Both the position numbers and the translations under genes were made by a program. Below the pieces are notes generated by a model. It worked only from the letters and a program-made list of their open reading frames with translations, was not told the origin of the DNA and ran no database searches. DNA of 64,000 nucleotides, from positions 44,134 to 108,133 of the forward strand of contig NZ_KB889680.1 of the NCBI RefSeq assembly GCF_000372745.1, given 5' to 3'. Origin of the DNA: Embleya scabrispora DSM 41855. GTDB taxonomy: Bacteria; Actinomycetota; Actinomycetes; Streptomycetales; Streptomycetaceae. How positions within the stretch are numbered: position 1 is the stretch's first letter; each line of letters starts with the position of its first letter. This document shows positions 1 to 9,700 of the stretch, piece by piece.

Positions 1-1
1 C

Positions 2-841
2 CACTCGGTGTACGAGAGCCTGCGGAGGGACATCGGGCGGGCCCGGCGGCGCCGGCTGGCGGCGTGCGCGGCGGGCGTCGCGACCATCGCCGTCGCCGGC
101 GGCATCGCCTTCACGTCGAGCGGTGCGAGCCTCGGCGAGGGCTCGGCCGCGAGTCACCGGCAGGCTCCGTGGAGCGCGTGCAGGACGGATGAGACCGGGC
201 GGGTCATGCCCACCGGCGCCACGAAAGCCCTGTTGGCGCGGGCGATCAAGGACTACGGACCGGCCGAGGGCCGCGACTCGGCCCAGCGGAAACTGCTGGA
301 AGTCATCGTGTGCCAGGTGGACTACTGGGCGCACGGCAGCGACGGGCTGGGCTTTCGGGTGATGTGGCGAGGCACCTTCGCGTCCGGCGCGACCGGCGTG
401 GTCCTGCGCGTCACCCGAGGGACCGACACCGTCGACTTCGTCAACACGAGCTACGGCAAACGCAGTCATCCCGCCGTTCCGGTCGAGCGGGCGAACGAGC
501 CGTCCTGGTTGGTCCTGGAGGTGAGCCGGACGGTATGGGAGACCTGGGCTCCTCCCGGTTCCACCGTCGAGTTGTACGACCGGACGACGAACCGCCTGAT
601 CGCCTCCGGGACGGCGAACGACAAGGGCTACGCGGCGATCTTCCCGGACCGGCCGGTCGACCCGGCGGCGCAGACGAGGATGGTCACCGTGTTTCCGTCC
701 GGTGTTCGCAAGGACGGGCCGCTGCCATGGACCTACGGTGACCCCGAGGAGTGCCGAGTCCTGTTCCGGACCCCCGTATGCGACCCGATCGGCCCGGTGG
801 CCCCGACGCGGCCGGAACACGCGCCCGCCGCCCGGGGGTAG
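2..841 (+). CDS. membrane-anchored protein of unknown function (5' end cut by window)
   Basis: The frame is open to the left edge, so the true start probably lies outside; the first usable codon inside is GTG at 8. The visible protein begins with a basic stretch (RRDIGRARRRR) followed by a hydrophobic segment at about residues 17-35 (Ala/Val/Ile/Gly-rich) and then about 240 mostly polar residues. This is the layout of a single-span protein with a short cytoplasmic tail and an exported C-terminal domain. Several Cys residues in the exported part could form disulfides. No catalytic motif or known domain was recognised. It ends with TAG at 839-841. It reads away from the missing upstream DNA and is separated from cluster 1 by 800 bases, so I do not assign it to the cluster. 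Confidence 0.6.
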   Translation, partial: HSVYESLRRDIGRARRRRLAACAAGVATIAVAGGIAFTSSGASLGEGSAASHRQAPWSACRTDETGRVMPTGATKALLARAIKDYGPAEGRDSAQRKLLEVIVCQVDYWAHGSDGLGFRVMWRGTFASGATGVVLRVTRGTDTVDFVNTSYGKRSHPAVPVERANEPSWLVLEVSRTVWETWAPPGSTVELYDRTTNRLIASGTANDKGYAAIFPDRPVDPAAQTRMVTVFPSGVRKDGPLPWTYGDPEECRVLFRTPVCDPIGPVAPTRPEHAPAARG

Positions 842-1643
842 CCCTGCCGACCTCCGCATCGACCCGGTGCGAAAAGGGAGTTCGCGCCGGGTCGGGTCGA
901 TCCGGGTCGCCGGGTGGAATGCGACGGGAGAGGAGGTGGGGAATTCCGGGGGCGGCTCAGGCGCCGAGTGGCCAATCGAGGCCCGTCGGCTTCGGGACGG
1001 GCGGATCCGGCGTTCCGCAACTCGTTCGTCGGTCCGGGGATTTCGCTGCGTGGGTGGCCGGCGGACACGGTGTGACCGGCGGTGCAATTCCGCTCGGGAA
1101 ATACCGCCGCGAGTGCTCGGTGCGGGTTGCGTCGAGCGAATTGTGTTTAGCATCATGGCAGCGGGACAGATTGTGTCACAGTCGACGGGTGACGCGGCGT
1201 CGGCGGTACGGCATGATCGGCGCGACGGTGGACCCGGTTCCCGTACGAGTCTCGGAGCCGAGGAAAAACGGTTGGTCTCGGCTTCGAATCGGGTCGGGCA
1301 GTAGGCGAGTCGGCCGTGCGGAACCCTGCTGTGGGCGAGTCCTGCCCGCGCTGTCACGGGGACGGGGCCGCCGACCGGTGGATGCGGCGCGGTAGCGGGC
1401 ATGGGCGCGGAACGACACGGCATCGAATACATATACAAATATCAGGTTTGCGTGGTGAGGTGCGGCGCACGGCAGGCGGACGTATTCGTGGATTACGAAT
1501 ACCGGTCCCATATGCGAAGGTGCCCGAGTTCGGATGCGTCGATACCCGAAGGTTCGCCGACAGCCGTGGGTGAATGATGTGCGGAGCCGACTTCACCGCT
1601 CGTGAGCCCGTAATTTCCATGAGCATTCCGAAATGGTGATCAT
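842..1643. other. 802-bp non-coding stretch upstream of the regulator
   Basis: No reading frame here shows the third-position G/C bias of the neighbours. The composition is less GC-rich near 1420-1510, with an AT-rich patch (around 1424-1448) and a perfect inverted repeat at 1482-1502, as expected for a regulatory region. A weak promoter-like pair (TTGCGT at 1127, TAGCAT at 1148) has a poor 15-base spacing and is not called. Confidence 0.5.
1482..1502. promoter_or_regulatory. perfect 8-bp inverted repeat, possible operator
   Basis: GTATTCGT and ACGAATAC face each other across the 5-base spacer GGATT. The site lies about 140 bases before the start of the winged-helix regulator gene in an AT-richer patch. 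A role as a regulator-binding site (perhaps autoregulation) is inference from position and symmetry. Confidence 0.45.
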
Positions 1644-2174
1644 GTGGAAGTCAAGGTTTTACGGTGGCCATCCGAGGCGGAAAAGCGCGCGATGTGCAGG
1701 TCGAGGGGATTGCCCTGCCTGCTGGTCCTGGAGGGTCATGGGGTGTCGGTGCCCACGGGACTGAACGTCCTGGAGGACTGGGTGAGGCCACCGATCAGCC
1801 GGGAGGACTTCGGGGCGCGCCGTGCCGCACTCGCGGCCAGGGCCCAGGCGGGCGCACTACCCTGCATCGACCGTGAGGGCGTGCTGCGCTTCGGCGGACG
1901 CAGACTGTCGTTGTCGCCGGCGGAGGCGGATCTGATGCGCGTTCTGGTGGAGTCGTTCCAGGAGGTCGTGTCTCGGGAAAGCCTGGTCCGCCGGGTATGG
2001 CCGGGCGACTGTGCGCAGCGGCGCAACGCCTTGGATCTGCGCATACTGCGACTGCGCCGACGCATCGGCTCCCTGCACTTGTCCATCCGCACGGCCTGGG
2101 GACGCGGGTATCTCCTCGACATCCACGACCCGCGGGAAGGCGACCTCGTCTGGGCGGGCGCCGACGGGCACTGA
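1644..2174 (+). CDS. winged-helix transcriptional regulator (OmpR/PhoB-type DNA-binding domain)
   Basis: A protein of 176 aa whose C-terminal half (about residues 75-165) matches the Trans_reg_C winged helix: a first strand at FGGRRLSLSPAEADLM, a recognition-helix region with ALDLRILRLRRRIG, and the wing ending RTAWGRGYLLD. The first 70 residues are not a receiver domain and are unassigned. The start is GTG at 1644. Codon 6 is TTA (1659-1661), a very rare codon in streptomycetes that makes translation depend on the bldA tRNA; TTA near the start of a cluster regulator is a classical control point. The gene is convergent with the C-like gene that ends at 2226. It is the only obvious regulator in cluster 1, so a pathway-specific role is likely but inferred. 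Confidence 0.75.
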   Translation: MEVKVLRWPSEAEKRAMCRSRGLPCLLVLEGHGVSVPTGLNVLEDWVRPPISREDFGARRAALAARAQAGALPCIDREGVLRFGGRRLSLSPAEADLMRVLVESFQEVVSRESLVRRVWPGDCAQRRNALDLRILRLRRRIGSLHLSIRTAWGRGYLLDIHDPREGDLVWAGADGH

Positions 2175-2225
2175 CGACCCACCACGCATCGCGCGCATCG
2201 GTAGGACGTGTACCCGCTCGGCCGC

Positions 2226-3596
2226 TCAGCCGGTGGCCCGGGACAGCGCCGCCAGTCGGGCGTGCAGCATCCCGGTCAACTCCGTAGCGGCCTCGCGGGA
2301 CACGTCCGCCGGTCGATAGGCCAGGGCACCCGCCGGCCCGCGACCCGGCCGGATGCCCAACTCCAGGCTCAAGGACGTCTTCGCGTAGCCGAAATCCACG
2401 TCCTCGACGCCGAGACAACCCGGCAGGGACGCCGTCCCGTCCTCCTCGTCCAGGGTCAGCCGCACCCGGATGTCCTGGTCCAGGGTCGCGTCGGCACCGG
2501 TGAGGGCGGCCAGGACGCGCTCGAAGGGCGCGTCACCGTCGCCCAACGCCGCCGTCAGCCCGTCCCGGGCCCGCCGGATCGACTCGACGCCCCCCGCCAC
2601 CGATCGCGCCGGGACCCGGACGACCAGCGTGTTGGCCAAGTCCGCCAACACGCCGCCCAGTTCCGGTCGGTGGCGACCCGAGGTGCAACACCCCACCAGG
2701 GTCTCCGGGCGGTCGTGAAACTCGGCCACCACCGAGCCCCAGGCCGCCAACAACACGGCGAACAGGCTCGATCCGGTCGACCGCGCCAGGCGGTCGAGTC
2801 CGCGGCCGGTCGCACCGTCGATCCGCACCGGTATCCGCGCCCCCGCCCGGTCCCCCGAGTCGGGCAGATCGAGCGGTACGGATCCCGCCAAGCGAGCGGT
2901 GCTGCGGTCGAGTTGCTGCCGGATCACCCCCGAGACCAGGCTGTGCCGCTGCCAGTGGGCCACGTCGCGCGGCCGCAACCGGCCGGACACCGGCACCCCG
3001 TACAACGCCGGCAGCAGCACCGTACGCAGCCCGTACCGATCACACGCGATGTCGTGCGCCACCACCGTCAGCAACACCGCCGCCGGGCGCGCGTCCAGCA
3101 CCCGCACCCGCACCGGCGGCCGATCCAGCCGGAACGGCGATCGCCCGTCCCGCAGGGCCAGTTGCCCGGCCGCCCGGAAGGCGTGCGCCGGATCCGGCGA
3201 GGCCGCGACGACCCGCTCCACCGGTATGTCGTCGGCCTCGTGGACGCGCACCCGCACGCCGGCCGACCCGGCCGCGACGTAGGAGCCGCGCAGGGTCTCG
3301 TAGGACTCGATCGCCCGACGCACGGCCCGCATCACCTGCTCGGGCGCGCGGTCCGGCGGAAAGCCGCACACCAGGCCGACGTGATGGAAGTCGCCGTCGT
3401 CGCCGTCGCGATGGGCCCGCCACAACGACTCCTGCTTCACCGTGACCTCGGCCGGCTCCGCCTCGACCCGCTCGGGGCCGCCGTCCAGGTGGTGCAGGAG
3501 CCCCTGTTCGGCCAGGCGCGCGGTCAACAGTTCACGCTTGGCCGGCGACAGCGCCGCCATCCGCGCGCGCAGGTCCGCGCCGGTGTCCGCGCTCAC
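2226..3596 (-). CDS. stand-alone condensation-domain-like protein with decayed active site
   Basis: A protein of 456 aa with the length and fold signals of one NRPS condensation domain: N-lobe with FHHVGLVCGF-type strands, then TGSSLFAVLLAAWGSVVAEF and ETLVGCCTSGRHRPELG, matching the C-lobe opening and latch regions. The catalytic HHxxxDG motif reads HDIACDR (about residues 181-187): the second His, the key catalytic residue of C domains, is Asp, and the Gly is Arg. Peptide-bond formation by the usual mechanism is therefore unlikely; a binding, docking or altered catalytic role is possible. GTG start at 3596 overlaps the stop of the upstream NRPS gene (GTGA), so the two are translationally coupled. 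It is the last gene of the leftward operon. Confidence 0.8.
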   Translation of the reverse strand: MSADTGADLRARMAALSPAKRELLTARLAEQGLLHHLDGGPERVEAEPAEVTVKQESLWRAHRDGDDGDFHHVGLVCGFPPDRAPEQVMRAVRRAIESYETLRGSYVAAGSAGVRVRVHEADDIPVERVVAASPDPAHAFRAAGQLALRDGRSPFRLDRPPVRVRVLDARPAAVLLTVVAHDIACDRYGLRTVLLPALYGVPVSGRLRPRDVAHWQRHSLVSGVIRQQLDRSTARLAGSVPLDLPDSGDRAGARIPVRIDGATGRGLDRLARSTGSSLFAVLLAAWGSVVAEFHDRPETLVGCCTSGRHRPELGGVLADLANTLVVRVPARSVAGGVESIRRARDGLTAALGDGDAPFERVLAALTGADATLDQDIRVRLTLDEEDGTASLPGCLGVEDVDFGYAKTSLSLELGIRPGRGPAGALAYRPADVSREAATELTGMLHARLAALSRATG

Positions 3597-6500
3597 GGGC
3601 CCGTCTCCCGCACCTCGTCCTCCGCCGGACCCGCGATCTCGGCGACCAGCGCGGCCACGCTCCGCTCACCCTCGCGGTATCGGTCGATGGCGGCGGCCAG
3701 GTCCGCGACGGCGCTGGACTCCAGCCACGTGCGCAGCGGCAGGCGAACCCCGAACCGGCTGCGGACGGCGGCGATCACCCGAGTCGCGAGCAGCGAATTG
3801 CCGCCCACGGCGAAGAAGTCGTCGAGCACGCCGACGCTCGGCACGCGCAATACCTCCTGCCAGATCCGCGCGACCTCCCGCTCGGTGTCGGTGCGCGGCG
3901 CCACACCGGCGGTCAACCGCTCGTCGATGCTGCGCTGCGGGGCGGGCAACGCCTTACGGTCGATCTTGCCGGTGTGCCCGAGTGGGAACGCGGAGAGCAG
4001 CGAGATCGAGGTCGGCACCATGTAGCCGGGCATCCGTGCGGCGAGGAAGGCGCGCAGTTCGGCCACGTCCAGGTCGTCCGAACGTGGCACGACGTAGCCG
4101 GCGAGACTGCGTTCGCTGCCGTCGCCCCACGGGACGACCAGGCACTCGCGGACCCCGGGGTGTTCGGCGATCTCCGCCTCCACCTCGTGCGGTTCGATCC
4201 GGATGCCGCGCACCTTCACCTGATGGTCGCTGCGGCCCAGGAAGTGCAGGTTGCCGTCCGGCAACAGGGTCGCCACGTCTCCCGTGCGATACAGCCTTGC
4301 CCCGCCGCCCGCGAACGGGTCGGGCAGGAACCGGTCGGCGGTCAGGCCCGGACGGCCGTGGTAGCCGCGCGTGACGCTCTCGCCACCGATGTACACCTCC
4401 CCGCGCGCGCCGAACGGCACCGGCTCCAGATGCCGGTCCAACACGTACGTCGTCTCGTTGTTCATCGGCCGCCCCGACCGCACGAACGGCAGCCCGCTCT
4501 TTCGGGGCACCACGTGGAAGGTGGAGTCGATGGAGACCTCGGTGACGCCGTACAGGTTGATCAGGTCCGCGTCCAGCGTCGCGTGGAATCGCTCGGCGAG
4601 CGTGGGCGGGATCGGCTCACCGCTGGCGAAGACGAAACGCAGCGACGTGCACGCGGCGGCGTCCTCGGCGGTGAGGAACGTCTGGAGCATCGCCGGGACG
4701 AAGTGCAGGGTGGCGACGCGTTCGGTGCGGACCAACTCGGTGAAGCGGTTGAGGTCCAAATGCAGCCTCGGTGGTGCGAGCACGGCCCGCGCACCGACGA
4801 ACAGCGGCCAGAACAGTTCCCATACGGCGGCGTCGAAGCTGTACGCGGTCCACTGCAACGCGGCCTCGTCCGGCTCGAGTTCGTACAGTCGACTGATCCA
4901 CCGGACGAAGTTGACCGCGCCGCCGTGCTGGACGAGTACGCCCTTGGGACGACCGGTGGAGCCCGAGGTGTACATCACGTAGGCGAGGTTGTCCGGAGCC
5001 ACCCCCGTGTGCGGTCGATCGCACGGGTGATGGCCCCACGCCTGCGGCTCGTCCAGGACGACCGGGTTGCGCGCCCGAGGCAACAACCCGAGCAGGTGCC
5101 GCTGCACGAGCAGCACCGGACAGTCCAGGTCCTCGGCCAGGTAGGTCAGCCGGTCCGGCGGGAACGAGGGGTCCAGCGGGGCGTAGGCGCCACCCGCCTT
5201 GAGGATCGCCAGGATGGCCACGTTGAGCTCGAACCCGGGCTCGGCGCACAGGCCCACGATGGTGTCGGGCCGGACGCCGAGGTCGATCAGGTGGTGCGCC
5301 AGGCGGTTCGCCGCGCGATCCGCCTCGGCGTAGCTCATCGACTCGCCCTCGTGCACCAGGGCGGGGCGGTCCGGAGTGCGGTCCACCTGGTCCTCGACGT
5401 GCCGGTGCAGGCACCTGTCGCGCGGATGGTCCACCGCCGTGTCGTTGTGTGCGTTCAGTGCCGCCCACTCGGTCGCGTCGACCAGGGGGAGCCGGCTCAT
5501 CGGGGTGTCGGGCGCGGCGGCGGCTCCGGTGAGCACGGCCGCGGTACAGCGCAGCAGCCGCTCCACCCGCTCGGCGTCGGCGACCTCCGGGGCGTGCCGG
5601 GCCACCAGGGTCAGCGTCGCACCGTCGTCCTCGACGCCGACGACGAGCGCCGGCCCGGCCGGCTCCGGTGCCGGCACGGACGCGTCGTCGCGCGCGTCGA
5701 CCACCGAGTCGTACAGCGCCGGGCCGCGTTCCGCGCCGGAGAGTTCGTGCAACACCGCGCCCGGGAGCTGCCCGTGGGCGCGGGCCCGTTCCATCCACTC
5801 CGACAACCGGGCGATCCACGCCGCGGCGGGCGTGTCGTCCAGCCGTACGGGAGTGGGCAGGGTGCGTTCGAAGGGGCTCAGGCACGCGCGCAGGGCGGGG
5901 GGCCGGGTGTCGACCGACAAGCCGATCACGGCGAGTGGTTCGCCGCGGAACCTGGCCACCACCGAGGCCCACGCGGCGGCGACCACCCGCAGCTTGCACG
6001 AGTGCGCGGTCGCGGCCAGTGCCCGGACCGCGACGGTCGCGGGAGCGGACAGCGCGACCCGCACCGTGCCGGGCTCGCGCCCGCGGCGGGCGGCGGGTTC
6101 GGGAAACAGCGGCGTGATGCCGTCGACGTCGGCGAGCGAGCACCGCCAGAACTCGGTCGCCTCGGCCTGCTCCGCCGGGTCCGGACGGAGCAGGAGGTCG
6201 TTCGGCCGATCCACCGGTTGCTCGCCGCGCACCAGGGCCGCCAGGTCGCTCAGGAGCAGGTGTGCGCCCAACTCGTCGACCAGCAGCGGATGGTAGGTCA
6301 GTACCGCCTCACGGGTCGCGTCCGACCACGAGAGTCGGCCGAGCGCACCGGCCGGCCCCGGTGGCAACCCGCGCCGGGGCTGCTCGTCGGCGGCACGGTC
6401 GTGCCCCGCCGGGTCGCCGGCCCGGTCGTTTGCCGCCGGGTCGTCGGCCCGCACGAACGGCGGCGCGATGCCCGTCCGGACGAGCGCGGGCTGTGCCTGC

Positions 6501-6724
6501 GACCAGTCGACAGCGATCGCCAACTCCGGCCGCAAGGCCATGAGTTCGAGCCAGGCCCGGTGCACGTCGGCGGCCGCCGCGTCGGCCAGGGTGAGGTGGG
6601 CCCGGCGGTCGGGCCCGCGCGCGGAGTCGTCCAGGGCCGCCGCGACGAGCACGTCCTGCCGGGCGGGGGAGAGGGGCACGCGGTCGGGAACGGAGCGGCC
6701 GTCTGCGGGTGTTACCACTGCCAC
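3593..6724 (-). CDS. NRPS module: C-like domain, A domain (Ser-type), PCP
   Basis: A 1043-aa protein with order C-like (about 1-420), adenylation (about 440-950) and PCP (about 955-1030). The C-like domain has HPLLVDE (145-151) where HHxxxDG is expected, so the catalytic His is Pro. The A domain looks intact: YTSGSTGRPKG, YGVTE, YRTGD, GRSDHQVKVRG and a core-10 region GKIDRKALP. Hand alignment to the GrsA pocket gives D-A-W-H-F-S-L-I-D-K, very close to published serine codes (DVWHxSLxDK), so a Ser or Ser-like substrate is predicted. The PCP Ser (about 977) lies in GGNSL. The start chosen is GTG at 6724, 7 bases after the previous stop, with GAGG five bases before it; the longer open frame upstream overlaps the preceding gene and is not Shine-Dalgarno supported. 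Confidence 0.88.
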   Translation of the reverse strand: MAVVTPADGRSVPDRVPLSPARQDVLVAAALDDSARGPDRRAHLTLADAAAADVHRAWLELMALRPELAIAVDWSQAQPALVRTGIAPPFVRADDPAANDRAGDPAGHDRAADEQPRRGLPPGPAGALGRLSWSDATREAVLTYHPLLVDELGAHLLLSDLAALVRGEQPVDRPNDLLLRPDPAEQAEATEFWRCSLADVDGITPLFPEPAARRGREPGTVRVALSAPATVAVRALAATAHSCKLRVVAAAWASVVARFRGEPLAVIGLSVDTRPPALRACLSPFERTLPTPVRLDDTPAAAWIARLSEWMERARAHGQLPGAVLHELSGAERGPALYDSVVDARDDASVPAPEPAGPALVVGVEDDGATLTLVARHAPEVADAERVERLLRCTAAVLTGAAAAPDTPMSRLPLVDATEWAALNAHNDTAVDHPRDRCLHRHVEDQVDRTPDRPALVHEGESMSYAEADRAANRLAHHLIDLGVRPDTIVGLCAEPGFELNVAILAILKAGGAYAPLDPSFPPDRLTYLAEDLDCPVLLVQRHLLGLLPRARNPVVLDEPQAWGHHPCDRPHTGVAPDNLAYVMYTSGSTGRPKGVLVQHGGAVNFVRWISRLYELEPDEAALQWTAYSFDAAVWELFWPLFVGARAVLAPPRLHLDLNRFTELVRTERVATLHFVPAMLQTFLTAEDAAACTSLRFVFASGEPIPPTLAERFHATLDADLINLYGVTEVSIDSTFHVVPRKSGLPFVRSGRPMNNETTYVLDRHLEPVPFGARGEVYIGGESVTRGYHGRPGLTADRFLPDPFAGGGARLYRTGDVATLLPDGNLHFLGRSDHQVKVRGIRIEPHEVEAEIAEHPGVRECLVVPWGDGSERSLAGYVVPRSDDLDVAELRAFLAARMPGYMVPTSISLLSAFPLGHTGKIDRKALPAPQRSIDERLTAGVAPRTDTEREVARIWQEVLRVPSVGVLDDFFAVGGNSLLATRVIAAVRSRFGVRLPLRTWLESSAVADLAAAIDRYREGERSVAALVAEIAGPAEDEVRETGP

Positions 6725-6731
6725 GGTGACC

Positions 6732-9700
6732 TCACGAGAGTCGATTCGGGTCGATCGGATCCGTCTTCGCCGTGCCGTGCGGTGCCTGCTCCGACGGATG
6801 TCGCGCTGCGGGGCCGGACGGGTGCGGCGGTACGGGCCCCGGTGCGTCGTCGGGGGCCTCCTCGACGGTGGTGAGCAGTGCGTCGATGGTGTCCAGGTCC
6901 CGGGACTCGACGGCACGCACACGCTCGATCGACTCGGCGAGCCGGCGCAGCGTGGGGGCCGCGAACACGTCGGCCGGCGCGACATCGACCCCGTGGGTCG
7001 CGCGCACCCGGGCCAGGACCTGAATCAACTGGAGGGAGGTGCCGCCGAGTCCGAAGAAGTTGTCGTCGCGGCCCACCCGGGGTACACCCAGGACCGGGAC
7101 CAGGACGTCCGCCGCCAGGGCCCGCTCCGTGTCGGTCGCGGGCGGCGTGTACGGGCGGGAGTCGAACCGGGCGCCGCGTTCGGCGGCGGCCCGGGCGGCG
7201 TGGTCGAGTTCGGCGCCGGCGGGTATCCCCGGTGCACCGTCGTGGACGCCGTCGCCCTCGACCACGAGTACACATTCGGGTACGGCGACGGCCGGCAGGT
7301 CGTGACGCAACAGGTCGACCAGGTCCTCCGGTGACGGGTCCCGCGCGGCGGACGTGTGGATCGCCGCGTACGGACGCTCGGCCCGGCCCCAGTCGAGCGG
7401 CTGGACACCGGCCGCGGCCGGCCGGCCACCGCGTCGCGCGAGCGCTGCCGCGAGATCCTCGACCAGGATCGAGCGCCCACGCGCACACACCCGGTCCTCG
7501 GGCAGACGGACCAGGCGCAGCGTGCCGCCGGCGCCGACCCGGACCAGCGCGCGCGTGTTCACCACCCGGCCGCCGGTGCCGGCCGGATCGGGACGGAAGT
7601 CGTCGGCGCAGGCGGCCGGTTCGTCGAGGTAGGCCGCGCCGGGATCCACTCGGGCCCAGAGTGTCCCGGTGCCGCCGACGGGCACGGCCATCAGGTCGTC
7701 GTTGAGCACGTGGTACGGCGCCGGGCAGGTCGGGCCGTGCGGGTCCGGGCCGGTCAGCACGGCGTCCGGGGCCGCCGCGGCCCACCAGCGGCGCCGCGGT
7801 GCGGCATCGTCCCGCTCGCCCGGCGACGCGGGCTCGGTGAGCCGGCGATACGAGGCGCGCAGGTCCAACAGGTGCACCGGGACGGACTCGGCGAACGCGC
7901 CGGCCAGTTCCGCCACCGTGGCCCCGGCCTCGGCCAGTACGTCGAAGCGCGCGTCGACCGTCCCGTGGGTGGGCGGCAGCAGCGTGGCGCCGGAGCAGGC
8001 GGCGGCGAGCACGCACACGGCCGCGTCCTCGCCGCCCCAGTCGAAGTCGGGTGCGAACACGTCCGAGGCGGACAGCCCTGAAGCCTCGGCGTGCCGAACC
8101 GCGGCGCGCAGCAGTGCCGATGAGGGGATCCGCAGCACGCGTGGCGACGGATACGCCCGCAGGCCGACCAGGAGTGCGCCCGGGGTGTCCTCGGGCCGGC
8201 GGGCGGAGGCCGTGGGTGGCTTTCGGTCGGCGGTCGCGATCTCGGTGATCGTGCCGTCCGGGAACAGCTCGAACCGGGCATGGGCCGCGCCCGCCACCCG
8301 ATCCGACCACGTCGGCGGGTCCTCGGCGCAGCGCACCAGCACGTCCGCTCCGAAGCCGAGCGCGGCGGGCAGTGCGACGGCGCAGGCGGCGGAGTCGTCG
8401 GCGTGCAGCACGACCGCGTCACCGACACGTACGCCGGCCCCGGCCAGCGCCTCCCGGAACCCGCGCACGGCCGCCGCGACCCGCGCGCCCGTCAGAGGGC
8501 CGCCCGGCGCACGGATCACCACGTCGTCCGGGGCTCGGCCGGCCCAGCCGGCGAAGACGTCGACACGGCCGAAGGCGCCTTCCCGGGCGGTCGCGGTCGC
8601 GGGTGTGACGTCAGCGCGCGGTGGGGGCTCGGCGCCCGTTGCCGGATCCGCCACAGCGCCCGGGGCGGGTCGCGTGACGACTCCCGCGTCCGGATCCGCT
8701 ACGGCGTGCGATGCCGGTTCCGCCACGGCTCCCGCCGTCGGATCCGCCGTGTCGCCAGGTGCCGGTTCCGCCACGGCTCCCGCCGTCGGTTCCGCCGTGC
8801 CGGCCGCTGCCGGCGGCGCCACAGCCCCCGCGGCCCGATCCGCCTCGCCTCCCGGAGCCGGCTCCCACGTGGTGCTCGCCGCCGGGTCCAGGAAGTGCGC
8901 GACCAGTGCCGTGAGGGCGTCGACCGTGGACCGGTCGAAGAGATCGGGATCGTATTCGGCGAGCAGTTCGGCCGCCCCGCTCGCATCGCCGGCCAGCACC
9001 AGTTCGAGGTCGTACATCGGCACGGGCGAGGGCATCAGCCGGATCCGGGCCTGACCGCCGCCCAGCCGCGGTGCCGGCAGGGACACGGCGTCCAGGCCCA
9101 CCGGGAGCAGCGGTTCCGCCCCCCATGTGGGCGGTGGCGCGTCGGCGAGCGCGGCGATCGGCAACGGCTCGCGTACGGACGCGGCAACCGCCTCCCGGGC
9201 GCGAGTGGTCAGCGAGGCCGCGTCCACGCCACCGACGATCGGCAACGCCAGTACGCCGGCCGTGCCGAGCCGCCCCACCAGGTTCGCGGTCTGCGGCGTG
9301 TGCCGGCCGGGATCGTCCAGGCCCAGCCGCAGCGGCGACGCCGCGCCGAACCTGCGCAGGGCCGCCCCCACCGCGGCCACCAGCGCGACCGGCGGGTCGG
9401 CGGGCGCGGGTGCCGGCCGGCGCAGCGCGGCACCGGCCGCGGACGGCGGCCCGGCGACGGGCGACCGGTCGTAGGGCAGCAGCGAGGGCTGCGCCGGTCC
9501 CAGCCGGGCGGCGGCCGTGGGGAGCAGGTCGGCCAGGCGCTCCGGGGTGAATCGACGACGATGCCAGTACGCGTGGTCCGCGACGTCGAACCCGCCCGTC
9601 ACCGGCACCGCACCGTCCTCGTAGGCGCGCGCGACGGCGGCCAGGAGCAGCCCCACGGAGGTGCGGTCGACGCAATGCCGGGCCACGGCGAGCGACAGCG

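Noticed and set aside
3974..6874. Long plus-strand frame opposite the Ser-type NRPS gene, and similar antisense frames at 2208-4025, 8280-10322 and 18014-21703
   Set aside because: All have shadow composition and no motifs; the opposite strand has complete NRPS domains with ribosome sites and coupled starts.
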